This document shows positions 35,152 to 43,520 of a stretch of 50,149 bases of DNA, one piece after another (within the stretch, counting starts at the first letter, position 1; every line of letters starts with the position of its first letter). Made by a program: the position numbers and the translations under genes. The stretch covers positions 1 to 50,149 of the forward strand of contig CAZRGM010000050.1 in assembly GCA_964599635.1 (NCBI GenBank). The letters run 5' to 3'. Origin of the DNA: WJMT01 sp964599635. Lineage in GTDB: Bacteria > Acidobacteriota > Aminicenantia > Aminicenantales > Aminicenantaceae. The notes under the pieces were generated by a model. It was given only the letters and a program-made list of their open reading frames with translations. It made no database searches and was not told where the DNA came from.

Positions 35152-35184
35152 AAAAGATAAAGTAATGCTGAAGTAGACTTTAAA

Positions 35185-35931
35185 TCAGAACAATCCTGCA
35201 AATACGACATCAGCATGAAACATCTCTCTCGTTCTTCTTCTGATACTCCAATCTACTGTATCTTTTACATCAACGTAAAAATAGAATTTCTCAAAAAGGC
35301 TCAACTTTTCCGTATAAAACTTTGCAAAATCACTCATGTTATCGACGATGATTTCGCCTATTGTATCGCTTCCCTCTTGATTATAGACTGTTATTTTCTG
35401 TCCTTCTTCACTTTCTGAAAACTCTCCATAAACTTTCGCTTTTTCTTTGCCTTCCCATGAGTCCTTTTTATCATAGGCAAGACCTTCTATTGGAAGAAAC
35501 TCTTCTCTCTGATCAACACCTAAATAATCTTCTAATGCAACCTCTTCAGTCCTCGTAAAAATATTGCGCCAACTGTCCGTTTCATCCTTAATCTCAAGCG
35601 TGTCTGCTATGAGAACAGAAGGATTCTCTTGATCAATTTTCCCCTCTCCTCTGACCTGTTTGCCCTCTAAAGAATCTGTATTTTCTACTTCAATACTTCC
35701 CTGAATCACAATATCAAATCCACCGGCTTCAGGAATAAAGATGTAATCACCGACAGCAGCTTTTACGGTCCCTTCAAACTCAATAATCTCTTCCTTGTCT
35801 GCCTTCACAGACGAAGCCTCTTTCTCTGCTGTCCCGCACGCGACGGTTCCCGCAATAATGACACTGCAAACCAAAACAGCAGTAAAGAACACCCAGGATA
35901 TACGACTCAATTTAGTTTTTTCAATCGCCAT
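35185..35931 (-). CDS. Lipoprotein of unknown function
   Basis: The 248-residue protein has a lipoprotein signal ending GTVAC (C32). Residues about 50-115 look like a small beta-barrel (OB-like): EFEGTVKAAVGDYIFIPEAGGFDIVI and a GKQVRGEGKI strand. The C-terminal half is acidic and beta/alpha mixed, with no motif I know. A strong GGAGGT stands seven bases before the ATG and a clear terminator follows, so it is a single-gene unit. No function is proposed. Confidence 0.75.
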   Translation of the reverse strand: MAIEKTKLSRISWVFFTAVLVCSVIIAGTVACGTAEKEASSVKADKEEIIEFEGTVKAAVGDYIFIPEAGGFDIVIQGSIEVENTDSLEGKQVRGEGKIDQENPSVLIADTLEIKDETDSWRNIFTRTEEVALEDYLGVDQREEFLPIEGLAYDKKDSWEGKEKAKVYGEFSESEEGQKITVYNQEGSDTIGEIIVDNMSDFAKFYTEKLSLFEKFYFYVDVKDTVDWSIRRRTREMFHADVVFAGLF

Positions 35932-36095
35932 TACTCATACCTCCAAAACATTTAAAATCATGGGTTCTACATCGAAAAAATCTCATGTGTTAATTAATTA
36001 TATATCTCTCTTTCTAAAGATAGAATATTATATAACACTCAAGAAGACAAAAGTAAAGAATAAAATAAAATTACAAACTCAAAAAGGATCCAGTA

Positions 36096-38150
36096 TCACT
36101 TCTTCTTCACTCTTGCTGTTGAATGGCTTCTCGAAGAAGATTTTGCTCGGGAGGAGCTTCCTGATCTAACACTACTTGAAGACCTGCTTACCCGACTTGA
36201 TGAGGAACGAACTTTAGGTGTTGAGCTCCTAATCTTTGCTCGAGAACTTACCCGATAGGAAGAGGGAGACGTTATTCTCCCCCTAGAGGTCGATATTCGA
36301 CTGGAGGAACGATTGATACTTTGGCTTTTTATAAGACTGGAGCTCCTGGTAAGGGATCTATTTCTTGCAGATGACCTTTGAGATGAAAAGGAAGTATTTC
36401 TGCTTATCGATAGAGGTAGAGATCTTCTTGATGTGGAGTTGATATTTTGGGGAGAACTTAATCTGGATCTTGATGAAGGACTCCTTGAGGGATAACGCTT
36501 GATTTGATGAGTCTGTCTGGATGGGACCGAACGAACAGAAGTTGATGTGGAAGAACGCCGAATGCCTGAAGAACGGGACGTAAAGTCTGAAGGACTGCTG
36601 GATCTGGTAACATTTCTGATTTCTCTAGAAGGATACGTTCTTATGTCAGACGCTCTCCCAGTATCCGAAATTTTCCTTTCCGTTAAAGCTTTTCTGGCTG
36701 TTACTGTGCCTGAAGAACGGGACGGATAAGGCCTCCTTATACCTGTTTTTGAAGACTCCGTATTTGTGGCCTTAGTTTCTCTTTTTAATGCATTTGAATC
36801 TAATTTAACAGTGGACAACTTGCGAGCAGTCGGAACGGCTGAACGCGAAGAAGATTTAAGGACATGACTAGCTGAATAAGCTTTGGTTACTTTTCGGACA
36901 TCGGTTTTGGAAAATACTTGAGCAGCCTCAGAGGCACGGATGCCTGTCCTATTGACAGCCGGCTTTATTTTGGGCTGCACTGAACTCATTGATATTCGGC
37001 TCAGCCTTGATACTCCTGATTTGTTCAGAGCAACTTTAGAGACATTTCTTGCCTGAAGTTGATTTTTTTGAACAACAGTCAGAGCTCTTGACCCTGAAGG
37101 ATAATAATTATGATAATAATTTCCATAGTAATGGTTGTTGATTACTACTCCTGGATAACCATAATAACTCAACGGGCACCAACCTATATGATGGGGGCCA
37201 TGGTACCAGTGAACCCATGCAGGTCCCCATCTCCGGGTAGGAATCCAATACCAACCCAAACTCATACTCCAATGCCATCTTCCATAATGCGAGACACACC
37301 AACCCCAGGGTTCGTAAGAAACCCAGGTCCATCCGATAATGGGATACCAGACCCATCTGCCGTTATAATAGGGTCTCCACGAAATTGAAACTCCAGAAGG
37401 AATCCATACATATCCATAACGGTTGTGGTAATTCCATTGACCATAATAGGCCAGTTCTGACTCATATTCATTCAATTCTTCTGGAAGGTAATTCGACTCC
37501 ACAGCAACTCGGGCGTGAAAAGCATCTCTCGAGCTGTTCCATTCAACAAAGCTGGAGTTCATGATTTCATGAAAATAGGTCGGTCCCGAAATAAAATGCC
37601 CCTGAGAAACAATCAATCTTTCTTCCGCCTTTAATAACAAAGAATCCTTTTCTCCAGCCGCCTCCGCTCTTCCTTCAAAGACTCTTAATTCAGTTTGATT
37701 GTTCTGCCCTACTGACAAATAATAAAGCCCTTGCTCCAGTATGTAGAATGAAGCATCCGAAGTATGAACTTCAATAAACTTTTCATTGCCTAGAAAATTT
37801 ATTCTTAAAAATACATTTCCTAACAAAAGATGCATTCCTGTGACTTCTTCTATCCTGTTTGGCATTTTAACCAGCTGGATTTGAGTATTTCTGTCTATTC
37901 TTATATAGTTACCCTCACCGAGGTGGATCTCAGCCAGCCCTTCTCTTGTCCCAATTTTATCTCCCTGGATAAGAGCTAAATTCACAACTCCTTCTTCATA
38001 ACCCAAATCCTCTGACCTCTGAATGAATACATCGCCCTTCACATAGCTCATTCGTGCATAACTGTCCTCATAATAATCAGAATTCTCATCTCCAAATGAA
38101 TAGGAAACGAAAAGGGCAAAAACAAGCATGGTATACATAAGCTTTCTCAT
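36096..38150 (-). CDS. FecR-domain, DUF6600-like exported protein with Ser/Arg-rich tail
   Basis: The 684-residue protein has a signal peptide (MRKLMYTM..., ending SFG). A FecR-like beta domain (about 30-190) contains GDKIGTREGLAEIHLGEG and the EVHTSDASFYI stretch. A Tyr/Trp-rich region (about 225-355, with repeated W-x-P-Y/YGRWHW-type elements) resembles DUF6600. From about residue 365 to the end, the protein is low-complexity, dominated by Ser, Arg and Thr, and highly basic. I chose the ATG at 38150 because AAAGGAGG lies just upstream; 14 further codons are open. The role is unknown; cell-surface or polymer binding would fit the basic tail. Confidence 0.8.
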   Translation of the reverse strand: MRKLMYTMLVFALFVSYSFGDENSDYYEDSYARMSYVKGDVFIQRSEDLGYEEGVVNLALIQGDKIGTREGLAEIHLGEGNYIRIDRNTQIQLVKMPNRIEEVTGMHLLLGNVFLRINFLGNEKFIEVHTSDASFYILEQGLYYLSVGQNNQTELRVFEGRAEAAGEKDSLLLKAEERLIVSQGHFISGPTYFHEIMNSSFVEWNSSRDAFHARVAVESNYLPEELNEYESELAYYGQWNYHNRYGYVWIPSGVSISWRPYYNGRWVWYPIIGWTWVSYEPWGWCVSHYGRWHWSMSLGWYWIPTRRWGPAWVHWYHGPHHIGWCPLSYYGYPGVVINNHYYGNYYHNYYPSGSRALTVVQKNQLQARNVSKVALNKSGVSRLSRISMSSVQPKIKPAVNRTGIRASEAAQVFSKTDVRKVTKAYSASHVLKSSSRSAVPTARKLSTVKLDSNALKRETKATNTESSKTGIRRPYPSRSSGTVTARKALTERKISDTGRASDIRTYPSREIRNVTRSSSPSDFTSRSSGIRRSSTSTSVRSVPSRQTHQIKRYPSRSPSSRSRLSSPQNINSTSRRSLPLSISRNTSFSSQRSSARNRSLTRSSSLIKSQSINRSSSRISTSRGRITSPSSYRVSSRAKIRSSTPKVRSSSSRVSRSSSSVRSGSSSRAKSSSRSHSTARVKKK

Positions 38151-38378
38151 GATGCCTCCTTTCGTTAATATAACAAGCAAAAAACATGCCAATCTTTCTT
38201 CCCTGGTGTCAACTTGGGATTCTGTCCTTTTTATAGGACAATTGGCTCTTATTGAATGAAGGTGAGATTAGGTTCTGATCTTTTTAATCCCTAAATCCTG
38301 ACATAAAATCAACAGAACCCAATATATAGACGAACTTTTCGTGATAATAATCAGTCTTAATTTGATTTGATTTTTTAT

Positions 38379-38418
38379 CCGTAAAAAGCAGCTTTTTTAT
38401 GAAAGCTGCTTTTTACGG
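38379..38418 (-). terminator. Long perfect inverted repeat, probable terminator
   Basis: Seventeen bases at 38379-38395 pair perfectly with 38402-38418 around a six-base loop. It follows the stop of the 65-residue protein gene on the minus strand by 11 bases. On that strand the downstream sequence is A-rich, not T-rich, but T runs lie within the stem itself. It may serve as terminator or transcript stabiliser. Confidence 0.5.
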
Positions 38419-38429
38419 TTTTTATGAAT

Positions 38430-38627
38430 TTATTTCTTTTTCAGTATGGGCATTCCTGTTCTTTCTGTCTCAATGACCCTGTAATTAGAGGGAACTTGAT
38501 CCAAGGAACCGCTTCTTATATCTCTTGCAAAATAATATATCCTCTGAGTTCGTCCTCCTTTAAGATTCACATCCTTGAAATGCAGATAATACTTCGTCCC
38601 TTTTGAATTGGTAAATTCATATGCCAT
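38430..38627 (-). CDS. Conserved small protein of unknown function
   Basis: This 65-residue, basic protein (start MAYEFTNSKGTKYYLH, end MPILKKK) has the pattern of a small conserved family I recall as hypothetical: a FTNSKGxxYYLH start, a KGGRTQxIYYFAR centre and a VPSNYRVIExERTGxPxLKKK end. It lacks a signal peptide or membrane helix and is predicted to be cytoplasmic. The following inverted repeat supports a real transcription unit. GGAGGTCAAA precedes the ATG. Confidence 0.72.
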   Translation of the reverse strand: MAYEFTNSKGTKYYLHFKDVNLKGGRTQRIYYFARDIRSGSLDQVPSNYRVIETERTGMPILKKK

Positions 38628-38852
38628 TTATTTGACCTCCCTTGTCAATTAATTACTTAAACCATCTCTTTCAGCTTTCAATTCTTGTGCCGAATTCATT
38701 GATAAATCTCTACTTATTCCCTACTGCTTCCAATCTGATTGTCTTTTTAATAACTTTTTATAGGAAAATCTTTCCCTTGTCAAGAAAAGATTTAATAAAA
38801 TTCCCCTGATTTTTCAATTATTTTATAAAAAGAAAAAAATTATTTTTTTTTC

Positions 38853-38880
38853 TTTACAATTGAAATCATTTTGCTATAAT
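38853..38880 (+). promoter_or_regulatory. Strong sigma-70-type promoter
   Basis: TTTACA at 38853-38858 and a perfect TATAAT at 38875-38880 are 16 bases apart. Transcription would start near 38887, about 175 bases before the ABC transporter gene, and would include the structured segment at 38887-38981. Confidence 0.6.
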
Positions 38881-38886
38881 ATGAAT

Positions 38887-38981
38887 GGCTCTTTTAAGCG
38901 GGCTGGAGAGAGCCCCCACCTTTTTGGTTCCCATCATCAACCCCCCTTTTGCTGACAAACAGCCCGCACTTCTATGGGGCC
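38887..38981 (+). ncRNA. Candidate structured leader or small RNA
   Basis: Downstream of the promoter, GCGGGCTG (38898-38905) pairs perfectly with CAGCCCGC (38960-38967), and GGCTC (38887-38891) can pair with GGGCC (38977-38981) outside it. GGGCT at 38900-38904 can instead pair with AGCCC at 38911-38915, so two exclusive folds exist. The segment is notably more G+C-rich than its surroundings. It matches no RNA family I know. It could be an untranslated leader controlling the ABC genes or an independent RNA. The remainder of the 38628-39060 gap is A+T-rich and empty. Confidence 0.45.
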
Positions 38982-39060
38982 TCTTCTGATGAATACAAAA
39001 AAAATTTAAAACTATTTGAAGAAAATTTAAAATTACGTATAATCAAAGACAATAAGGATT

Positions 39061-39975
39061 ATGCCTGAATCAAAAGTACTTGAAATAAAAGACCTTCATA
39101 AATCCTTCAAATCTGGTTTTCTAGGGAAAAAAACAAAGATTCTTAAAGGAATTTCTCTAGAAGTCAAGCAAGGAGAAATATACGGCTATCTAGGACCTAA
39201 TGGAGCTGGCAAAACATCCACACTCAAATGTATTTTAGGACTTATTTTCCCAGATAAAGGAAAAATCAGTCTATTCGGGCTTGATCATCTTTCCACCAAA
39301 GCCAAACAAAAAATTGGGTTCCTCCCTGAAAATCCTTACTTTTATGATTACCTAACCGCTTCCGAGTTTCTCAACTTCTACAGTCATCTTTTCCAGAAAC
39401 AAAAAACAGAAGATGTTGACGGTCTTCTCAAACTCGTAGGACTTGAAAAAAGCGGAGATACTCAGCTCAGAAAATTCTCAAAAGGGATGCTCCAGAGATT
39501 AGCTTTGGCCCAAACCCTTTTAAATGATCCAGAGCTTGTGCTTTTAGACGAGCCGTTAGGAGGTCTGGATCCCATAGGAAGGAAAGAGATCAGAGATATC
39601 ATATTAAAGCTCAAAGAAAAAGGGAAAACAGTTTTTTTGTCATCACATATTCTCCAGGACATTGAAATGATCTGTGATCGGGTGGCTATCCTGCTCAATG
39701 GAGAAATCATCAACCAGGGACGTCTGGATGACTTGGTTTCCCAAGACATATTGTTTACAGAAATAACCGTCTCGCAAATCAATAAAAAGGACCTTGAAAG
39801 TTTCGGGAAAACCCTGACTCATTATGGAGATAAAAGTCTTATAAAAATTTATGACCCAAATAAAGTTCAGGAAATTTTACAGCTGATCACTGAAAAAAAA
39901 GGAAAAGTGCATTCACTGGTTCCCAGGACTCAAACCTTAGAAGATATTTTTGTGGGGATGGTGAAGCAAAAATGA
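39061..39975 (+). CDS. ABC transporter ATP-binding protein
   Basis: The 304-residue ATPase has Walker A GPNGAGKTS near residues 43-51, a signature region FSKGMLQRLALAQ near 140-152, Walker B LVLLDEPLGGLDP near 160-172, and a switch histidine in SSHILQD. The size and C-terminal domain fit the CcmA/NatA-type exporters that pair with ABC-2 permeases. AAGGA stands just before the ATG. It overlaps the permease gene by 4 bp, and the same operon continues with a TPR protein and a prepilin peptidase. The substrate is unknown. Confidence 0.93.
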   Translation: MPESKVLEIKDLHKSFKSGFLGKKTKILKGISLEVKQGEIYGYLGPNGAGKTSTLKCILGLIFPDKGKISLFGLDHLSTKAKQKIGFLPENPYFYDYLTASEFLNFYSHLFQKQKTEDVDGLLKLVGLEKSGDTQLRKFSKGMLQRLALAQTLLNDPELVLLDEPLGGLDPIGRKEIRDIILKLKEKGKTVFLSSHILQDIEMICDRVAILLNGEIINQGRLDDLVSQDILFTEITVSQINKKDLESFGKTLTHYGDKSLIKIYDPNKVQEILQLITEKKGKVHSLVPRTQTLEDIFVGMVKQK

Positions 39976-40736
39976 AAATAAGAGCCATAGCCCTCAATAC
40001 ATTTAAAGAAGCTATCAGGGATAGAGTGCTTTACCTCCTTTTATTTTTTGCCGTGGCGAGCCTTATTTTTTCCCGAATTTTAGCTCTTTTAACCGTAGGG
40101 GATAAAACTAAAATCATCATGGACATGGGACTTTTTTCTATTTCTCTTTTCGGTGTCCTTATGGCTGTTCTCATGGGAACAGGACTTGTTTATAAAGAGA
40201 TAGACAAAAAAACCGTTTACACTCTGCTCTCAAAACCTATTAACCGAACCCAATTTTTACTGGGAAAATTTTGGGGCCTTATGATAACGCTTTTCATCAT
40301 GCTGGTGATCATGAGTCTGATTTTCCTCATCATCTTTGTTCTTCATTCAGGCCAGATCACCTGGAAATTTTTTGTCTCCATAGGATTTATCTTTTTGGAA
40401 CTTGGCCTTATCACCTCTGTGGCTCTTTTATTTTCCTGCTTTTCTACCCCCATTTTAAGCTCCATCTTCAGTCTTTCTTTTTATCTTATCGGACACCTTT
40501 CCTGGGGATTAGAAACACTGATAAAGAAAATGAACCCAGGAATCACCAAATTTCTAACCCAAGTGATCTATGCTTTACTGCCCGATTTAGAAAACTTTAA
40601 TTTTAAAACAGAAGTGGTGCACAACCTTCCCATTCCTCCTCAAATTTTTATCTTCTCATTTTTCTATGGAATCATCTACACACTCTTTATTCTCATGCTG
40701 GCTGTGCTGGTATTTCGAAGGAGAGACTTTATATAG
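39972..40736 (+). CDS. ABC-2-type transporter permease
   Basis: The 254-residue membrane protein has about six helices. It begins with MKIRAIALNTFKEAIRDRVLYLLL, the common N-terminal amphipathic pattern of NosY/ABC-2 permeases, and has the KPINRTQFLLGKFWG stretch near residues 80-94. It partners with the ATPase just upstream, whose stop codon overlaps its start as ATGA. The next gene starts five bases after its stop. Confidence 0.9.
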   Translation: MKIRAIALNTFKEAIRDRVLYLLLFFAVASLIFSRILALLTVGDKTKIIMDMGLFSISLFGVLMAVLMGTGLVYKEIDKKTVYTLLSKPINRTQFLLGKFWGLMITLFIMLVIMSLIFLIIFVLHSGQITWKFFVSIGFIFLELGLITSVALLFSCFSTPILSSIFSLSFYLIGHLSWGLETLIKKMNPGITKFLTQVIYALLPDLENFNFKTEVVHNLPIPPQIFIFSFFYGIIYTLFILMLAVLVFRRRDFI

Positions 40737-40741
40737 CCAAA

Positions 40742-41578
40742 ATGAAAAGACAAATTTTGGTGGGACTCCTCATCATAAGCTGCGGCTTATTTATGGGATT
40801 GAAACTTATCACTGACCAAATCCCTCGAGAGAAAGTTCCTGGGGCCTCCATTATTTATATCCCCTCAGGTAAATATCTCAAATACGCTTCTTTTGGTTAC
40901 TCAGCTCTCTTAGCAGATTTGGTCTATATATGGGCGATACAATATTTCAGTACGCCTTCTGTCCCGGAAAGATTTCAATATTTAACTCATGTATTCTCTA
41001 TTATATCTGAACTTGATCCCCAATATTTGGATCCTTATCAAGTGGGGGCTTTGATTGCTATCTATGATGCTCGAGAGTTTGAGACCGCCGCGAAAATTCT
41101 TGAGGAAGGACTTAAAAAAAATCCTGAACAGTGGATATTTCCCTGGCAGGCAGGACATTATGCTCAGATGATCTTGAAAGACTTTAAATTGGCCCAAAAA
41201 TACTATAAAACGGCCATGGAAATTGAAGGATCGCCTCCTATAACCCGAAGACTTTATTCAAACGCCATCTACGAACTGGGCGATTATGAAACAGCTTGGA
41301 AAAACTGGGTGGAAATCTATAAAAATACAGATGATGAAAGAGTGAAAAAAATCGCCTCCAATCATCTTTACCGCACCAAAGCCGCCATGGATATTCAGAA
41401 AATTAAACAGGCTCTCAAAAAATATAGAGACAAGTTCAACCATTTTCCTGAAAAACTGGAAGACCTGGTCTCCCAGAATTTTCTGGATTCCCTTCCTCAA
41501 GACTTAGACGGGCAGGACTATGTCTATGACAGTAAGACAGGAGAAGTCAAAACAGCGGTCATACCATGGAAAAGATAA
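40742..41578 (+). CDS. TPR protein with pseudopilin-like C terminus
   Basis: The 278-residue protein has an N-terminal membrane helix (about 5-24), then TPR-like helical repeats (about 85-205, with DPYQVGALIAIY, AAKILEEGLKKNP and AQKYYKTAMEI). The last 70 residues read like the end of a type II secretion pseudopilin (GspG): a KYRDKFNHFPEKLEDLV helix, then LPQDLDGQDYVYDSKTGEV. Its stop lies 13 bases inside the prepilin peptidase gene, so expression is coupled. I infer a role in assembling or guiding a pilus- or secretion-like apparatus, but no pilin gene is present nearby. Confidence 0.75.
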   Translation: MKRQILVGLLIISCGLFMGLKLITDQIPREKVPGASIIYIPSGKYLKYASFGYSALLADLVYIWAIQYFSTPSVPERFQYLTHVFSIISELDPQYLDPYQVGALIAIYDAREFETAAKILEEGLKKNPEQWIFPWQAGHYAQMILKDFKLAQKYYKTAMEIEGSPPITRRLYSNAIYELGDYETAWKNWVEIYKNTDDERVKKIASNHLYRTKAAMDIQKIKQALKKYRDKFNHFPEKLEDLVSQNFLDSLPQDLDGQDYVYDSKTGEVKTAVIPWKR

Positions 41579-42333
41579 TTCTTATCGTTCTCATCGGGCT
41601 TGCCTGGGGAAGTTTTCTCAATGTCTTGATCTACAGGATCCCGAAGAAAATGAGCATCCTGAAACCTCCTTCTTCCTGCCCTGTATGCCACCATAGAATC
41701 AAATTCTATCATAATATTCCGGGGGTCTCTTATATTTGGCTTAAAGGTAAATGCCCTTACTGCGGGGCTAAAATACCTTTGTCCTATTTAATTGTGGAGC
41801 TGTCTACCCCGATTGTTTTTATTCTTCTCTATTTAAAATTCTCCTTGAGCCTTCACTTTTTTATTTCCTGCTTGTTCTCAAGCGCCATGATCATCTTGTG
41901 TGTTATTGACTACAACCATCAAATTCTTCCGGATCTCATCACTCTGCCTGGCCTGGTAGTATCTGTGGTGTATTCTCTCTTCCGTACGGATCTCAATCTC
42001 ACGGATTCCTTATTGGGAGCGGTTTCAGGAGCCGGTTTCCTTCTTTTAGTCTATGCACTCTATTATATTATCCGCAAAAAAGAAGGTCTGGGCATGGGGG
42101 ATGTGACCCTCATGCTTTTTATAGGCTCCTATCTGGGATGGAAAATTTCGTTCTTTACCCTGCTTATCGCCTCATTTATCGGCGCAGCTGTGGGGATTTA
42201 TATTGTCTCTATGAAAAAGAAAACCTTTCAGTATTCGCTTCCATTTGGGACCTTTTTGGCTCCAGCCGCCATCTTTTCACTTCTTTGGGGAAACCAGATT
42301 CTTCAGGCTTATCTCCAACTCTTCAAAACCTGA
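41566..42333 (+). CDS. Prepilin peptidase (A24 family)
   Basis: The 255-residue integral membrane protein cleaves leader peptides of type IV prepilins and pseudopilins and can N-methylate them. The N-terminal GSFLNVLIYRIP motif (about 12-23) is followed by the zinc-binding pairs CPVC and CPYC (about 39-42 and 61-64). The two catalytic aspartates lie in CVIDYNHQILPD near residue 114 and GMGDVTL near 178. It overlaps the TPR gene. Its stop codon is formed by the start of a dispersed repeat. No substrate pilin is encoded in the window. Confidence 0.95.
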   Translation: MEKIILIVLIGLAWGSFLNVLIYRIPKKMSILKPPSSCPVCHHRIKFYHNIPGVSYIWLKGKCPYCGAKIPLSYLIVELSTPIVFILLYLKFSLSLHFFISCLFSSAMIILCVIDYNHQILPDLITLPGLVVSVVYSLFRTDLNLTDSLLGAVSGAGFLLLVYALYYIIRKKEGLGMGDVTLMLFIGSYLGWKISFFTLLIASFIGAAVGIYIVSMKKKTFQYSLPFGTFLAPAAIFSLLWGNQILQAYLQLFKT

Positions 42334-42457
42334 CCTATTCATAAAAAAATGGTGATGAAATTCAGGTATAGCTTGTGCTCCGTTCAGATTTTTAACGCCA
42401 TTCTTTATGCCCTGCAACCCCGCATCTGCGGCAATCCCGGCCCGTTCATCATTCAGA
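42327..42457. repeat. Dispersed repeat, composite copy at a composition change
   Basis: AACCTGACCTATTCATAAAA at 42328-42347 is the outer end plus CGCCAT-type segment in minus orientation; CCTGA includes the stop of the prepilin peptidase gene. From 42390, TTTAACGCCATTC and then ATGCCCTGC...GCATCTGCGGCAA match the right unit of the copy at 21451-21588. The inner 74-base block is missing. It separates the A+T-rich left part of the window from the G+C-richer rfb genes. Confidence 0.55.
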
Positions 42458-42497
42458 CTGCTGATCAAATTCTGTCAAAAGCGCTGCGGTATTAAGT

Positions 42498-43520
42498 TCA
42501 CCGCTTGCGGTACTGAGACGTATAATAGGACCGGAAATCCTGGCTTTGGTGTTTGATTTTTTTCCACCAGCCGGTATGGTTCCGGTACCATCTGACCGTC
42601 TCTGTCATCCCCTGTTCAAAGGAAGTTTGCGGGCTCCAGCCCAGAGACTTGATCTTGCCGCAGTCCAGGGCATACCGGATATCATGTCCAGGCCGGTCAG
42701 GGACATGTGTTATAAGATCTTTCGGCTTACCCAGTAATTCCAGGATGGTATGGGCTGCATCGATATTCTTGACTTCACAGCTTCCTCCGACATTATATAC
42801 TTCGCCGAATTCGCCCTCCGTGAGCAAAATATCCACGGCCCGGCAATGATCAAGCACATACAGCCAGTCCCGCACATTCTCTCCTTTTCCGTACAGAGGC
42901 AGCGTCTGATCCTCCAAGGCGTTTGTGACGAATAAAGGGATAAATTTTTCCGGATATTGGAACGGGCCGTAGTTATTGCTGGGCCGGGTAACAATGATGG
43001 GAAGCCCATATGTCACCACGTAGGCATGCGCCATCCGGTCAGCCCCGGTTTTGCTGGCTGCATAAGGGGAAGAGGGATTGACCGGATCGTCTTCTTTAAA
43101 AAAACCTTGAGCCCGGCTGCCATACACTTCATCCGTACTGACATGCAGAAAAACTTCAATATCAGAACCTCTGAGTGCTTCAAACAGCACATAACTGCCG
43201 AATACATCGGTGAGAACAAAATCTCCGGCATTCATAATAGACCGGTCAACATGGGTCTCGGCGGCAAAATGGACCACTGCGTCGGCCTTTTTCATCAGAG
43301 GCGCCACCAGGTCCGGTTGACAGACATCCCCTTTGACAAAAGTATAGCGGTGGTTACTCTCAATATCCCGTAAATTATCCGGATTCCCCGCATAGGTCAG
43401 CTTATCAAGGTTGATGACTTGTGCGCTTGAATATTTATTCAGCCAGTAATGAATAAAATTACTCCCGATGAATCCGCAGCCCCCGGTCACCAACAAGGTC
43501 TTTTCTGATAAATCGCGCAT
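42498..43520 (-). CDS. rfbB: dTDP-glucose 4,6-dehydratase
   Basis: The 340-residue enzyme catalyses the second step of dTDP-rhamnose synthesis (and related dTDP sugars). The NAD-binding motif TGGCGFIGS is at 12-20. The catalytic TDE is at 129-131, and the YxxxK pair is Y153 and K157. Its length is usual. It lies directly after rfbC on the same strand, with no bases between the rfbC stop and its start. The codons are visibly more G+C-rich than those of the genes to the left. Confidence 0.95.
   Translation of the reverse strand: MRDLSEKTLLVTGGCGFIGSNFIHYWLNKYSSAQVINLDKLTYAGNPDNLRDIESNHRYTFVKGDVCQPDLVAPLMKKADAVVHFAAETHVDRSIMNAGDFVLTDVFGSYVLFEALRGSDIEVFLHVSTDEVYGSRAQGFFKEDDPVNPSSPYAASKTGADRMAHAYVVTYGLPIIVTRPSNNYGPFQYPEKFIPLFVTNALEDQTLPLYGKGENVRDWLYVLDHCRAVDILLTEGEFGEVYNVGGSCEVKNIDAAHTILELLGKPKDLITHVPDRPGHDIRYALDCGKIKSLGWSPQTSFEQGMTETVRWYRNHTGWWKKIKHQSQDFRSYYTSQYRKR

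Noticed and set aside
36547..37388. Open frames opposite the FecR/DUF6600 gene.
   Set aside because: They arise from the low-complexity Ser/Arg and Trp/Tyr-rich coding sequence on the other strand.
38881..38990. Possible 6S RNA, SRP RNA or known riboswitch.
   Set aside because: It is shorter than 6S RNA, lacks the GGAAGG-type SRP loop, and I could not match the conserved boxes of the common riboswitches; only a generic structured RNA is supported.
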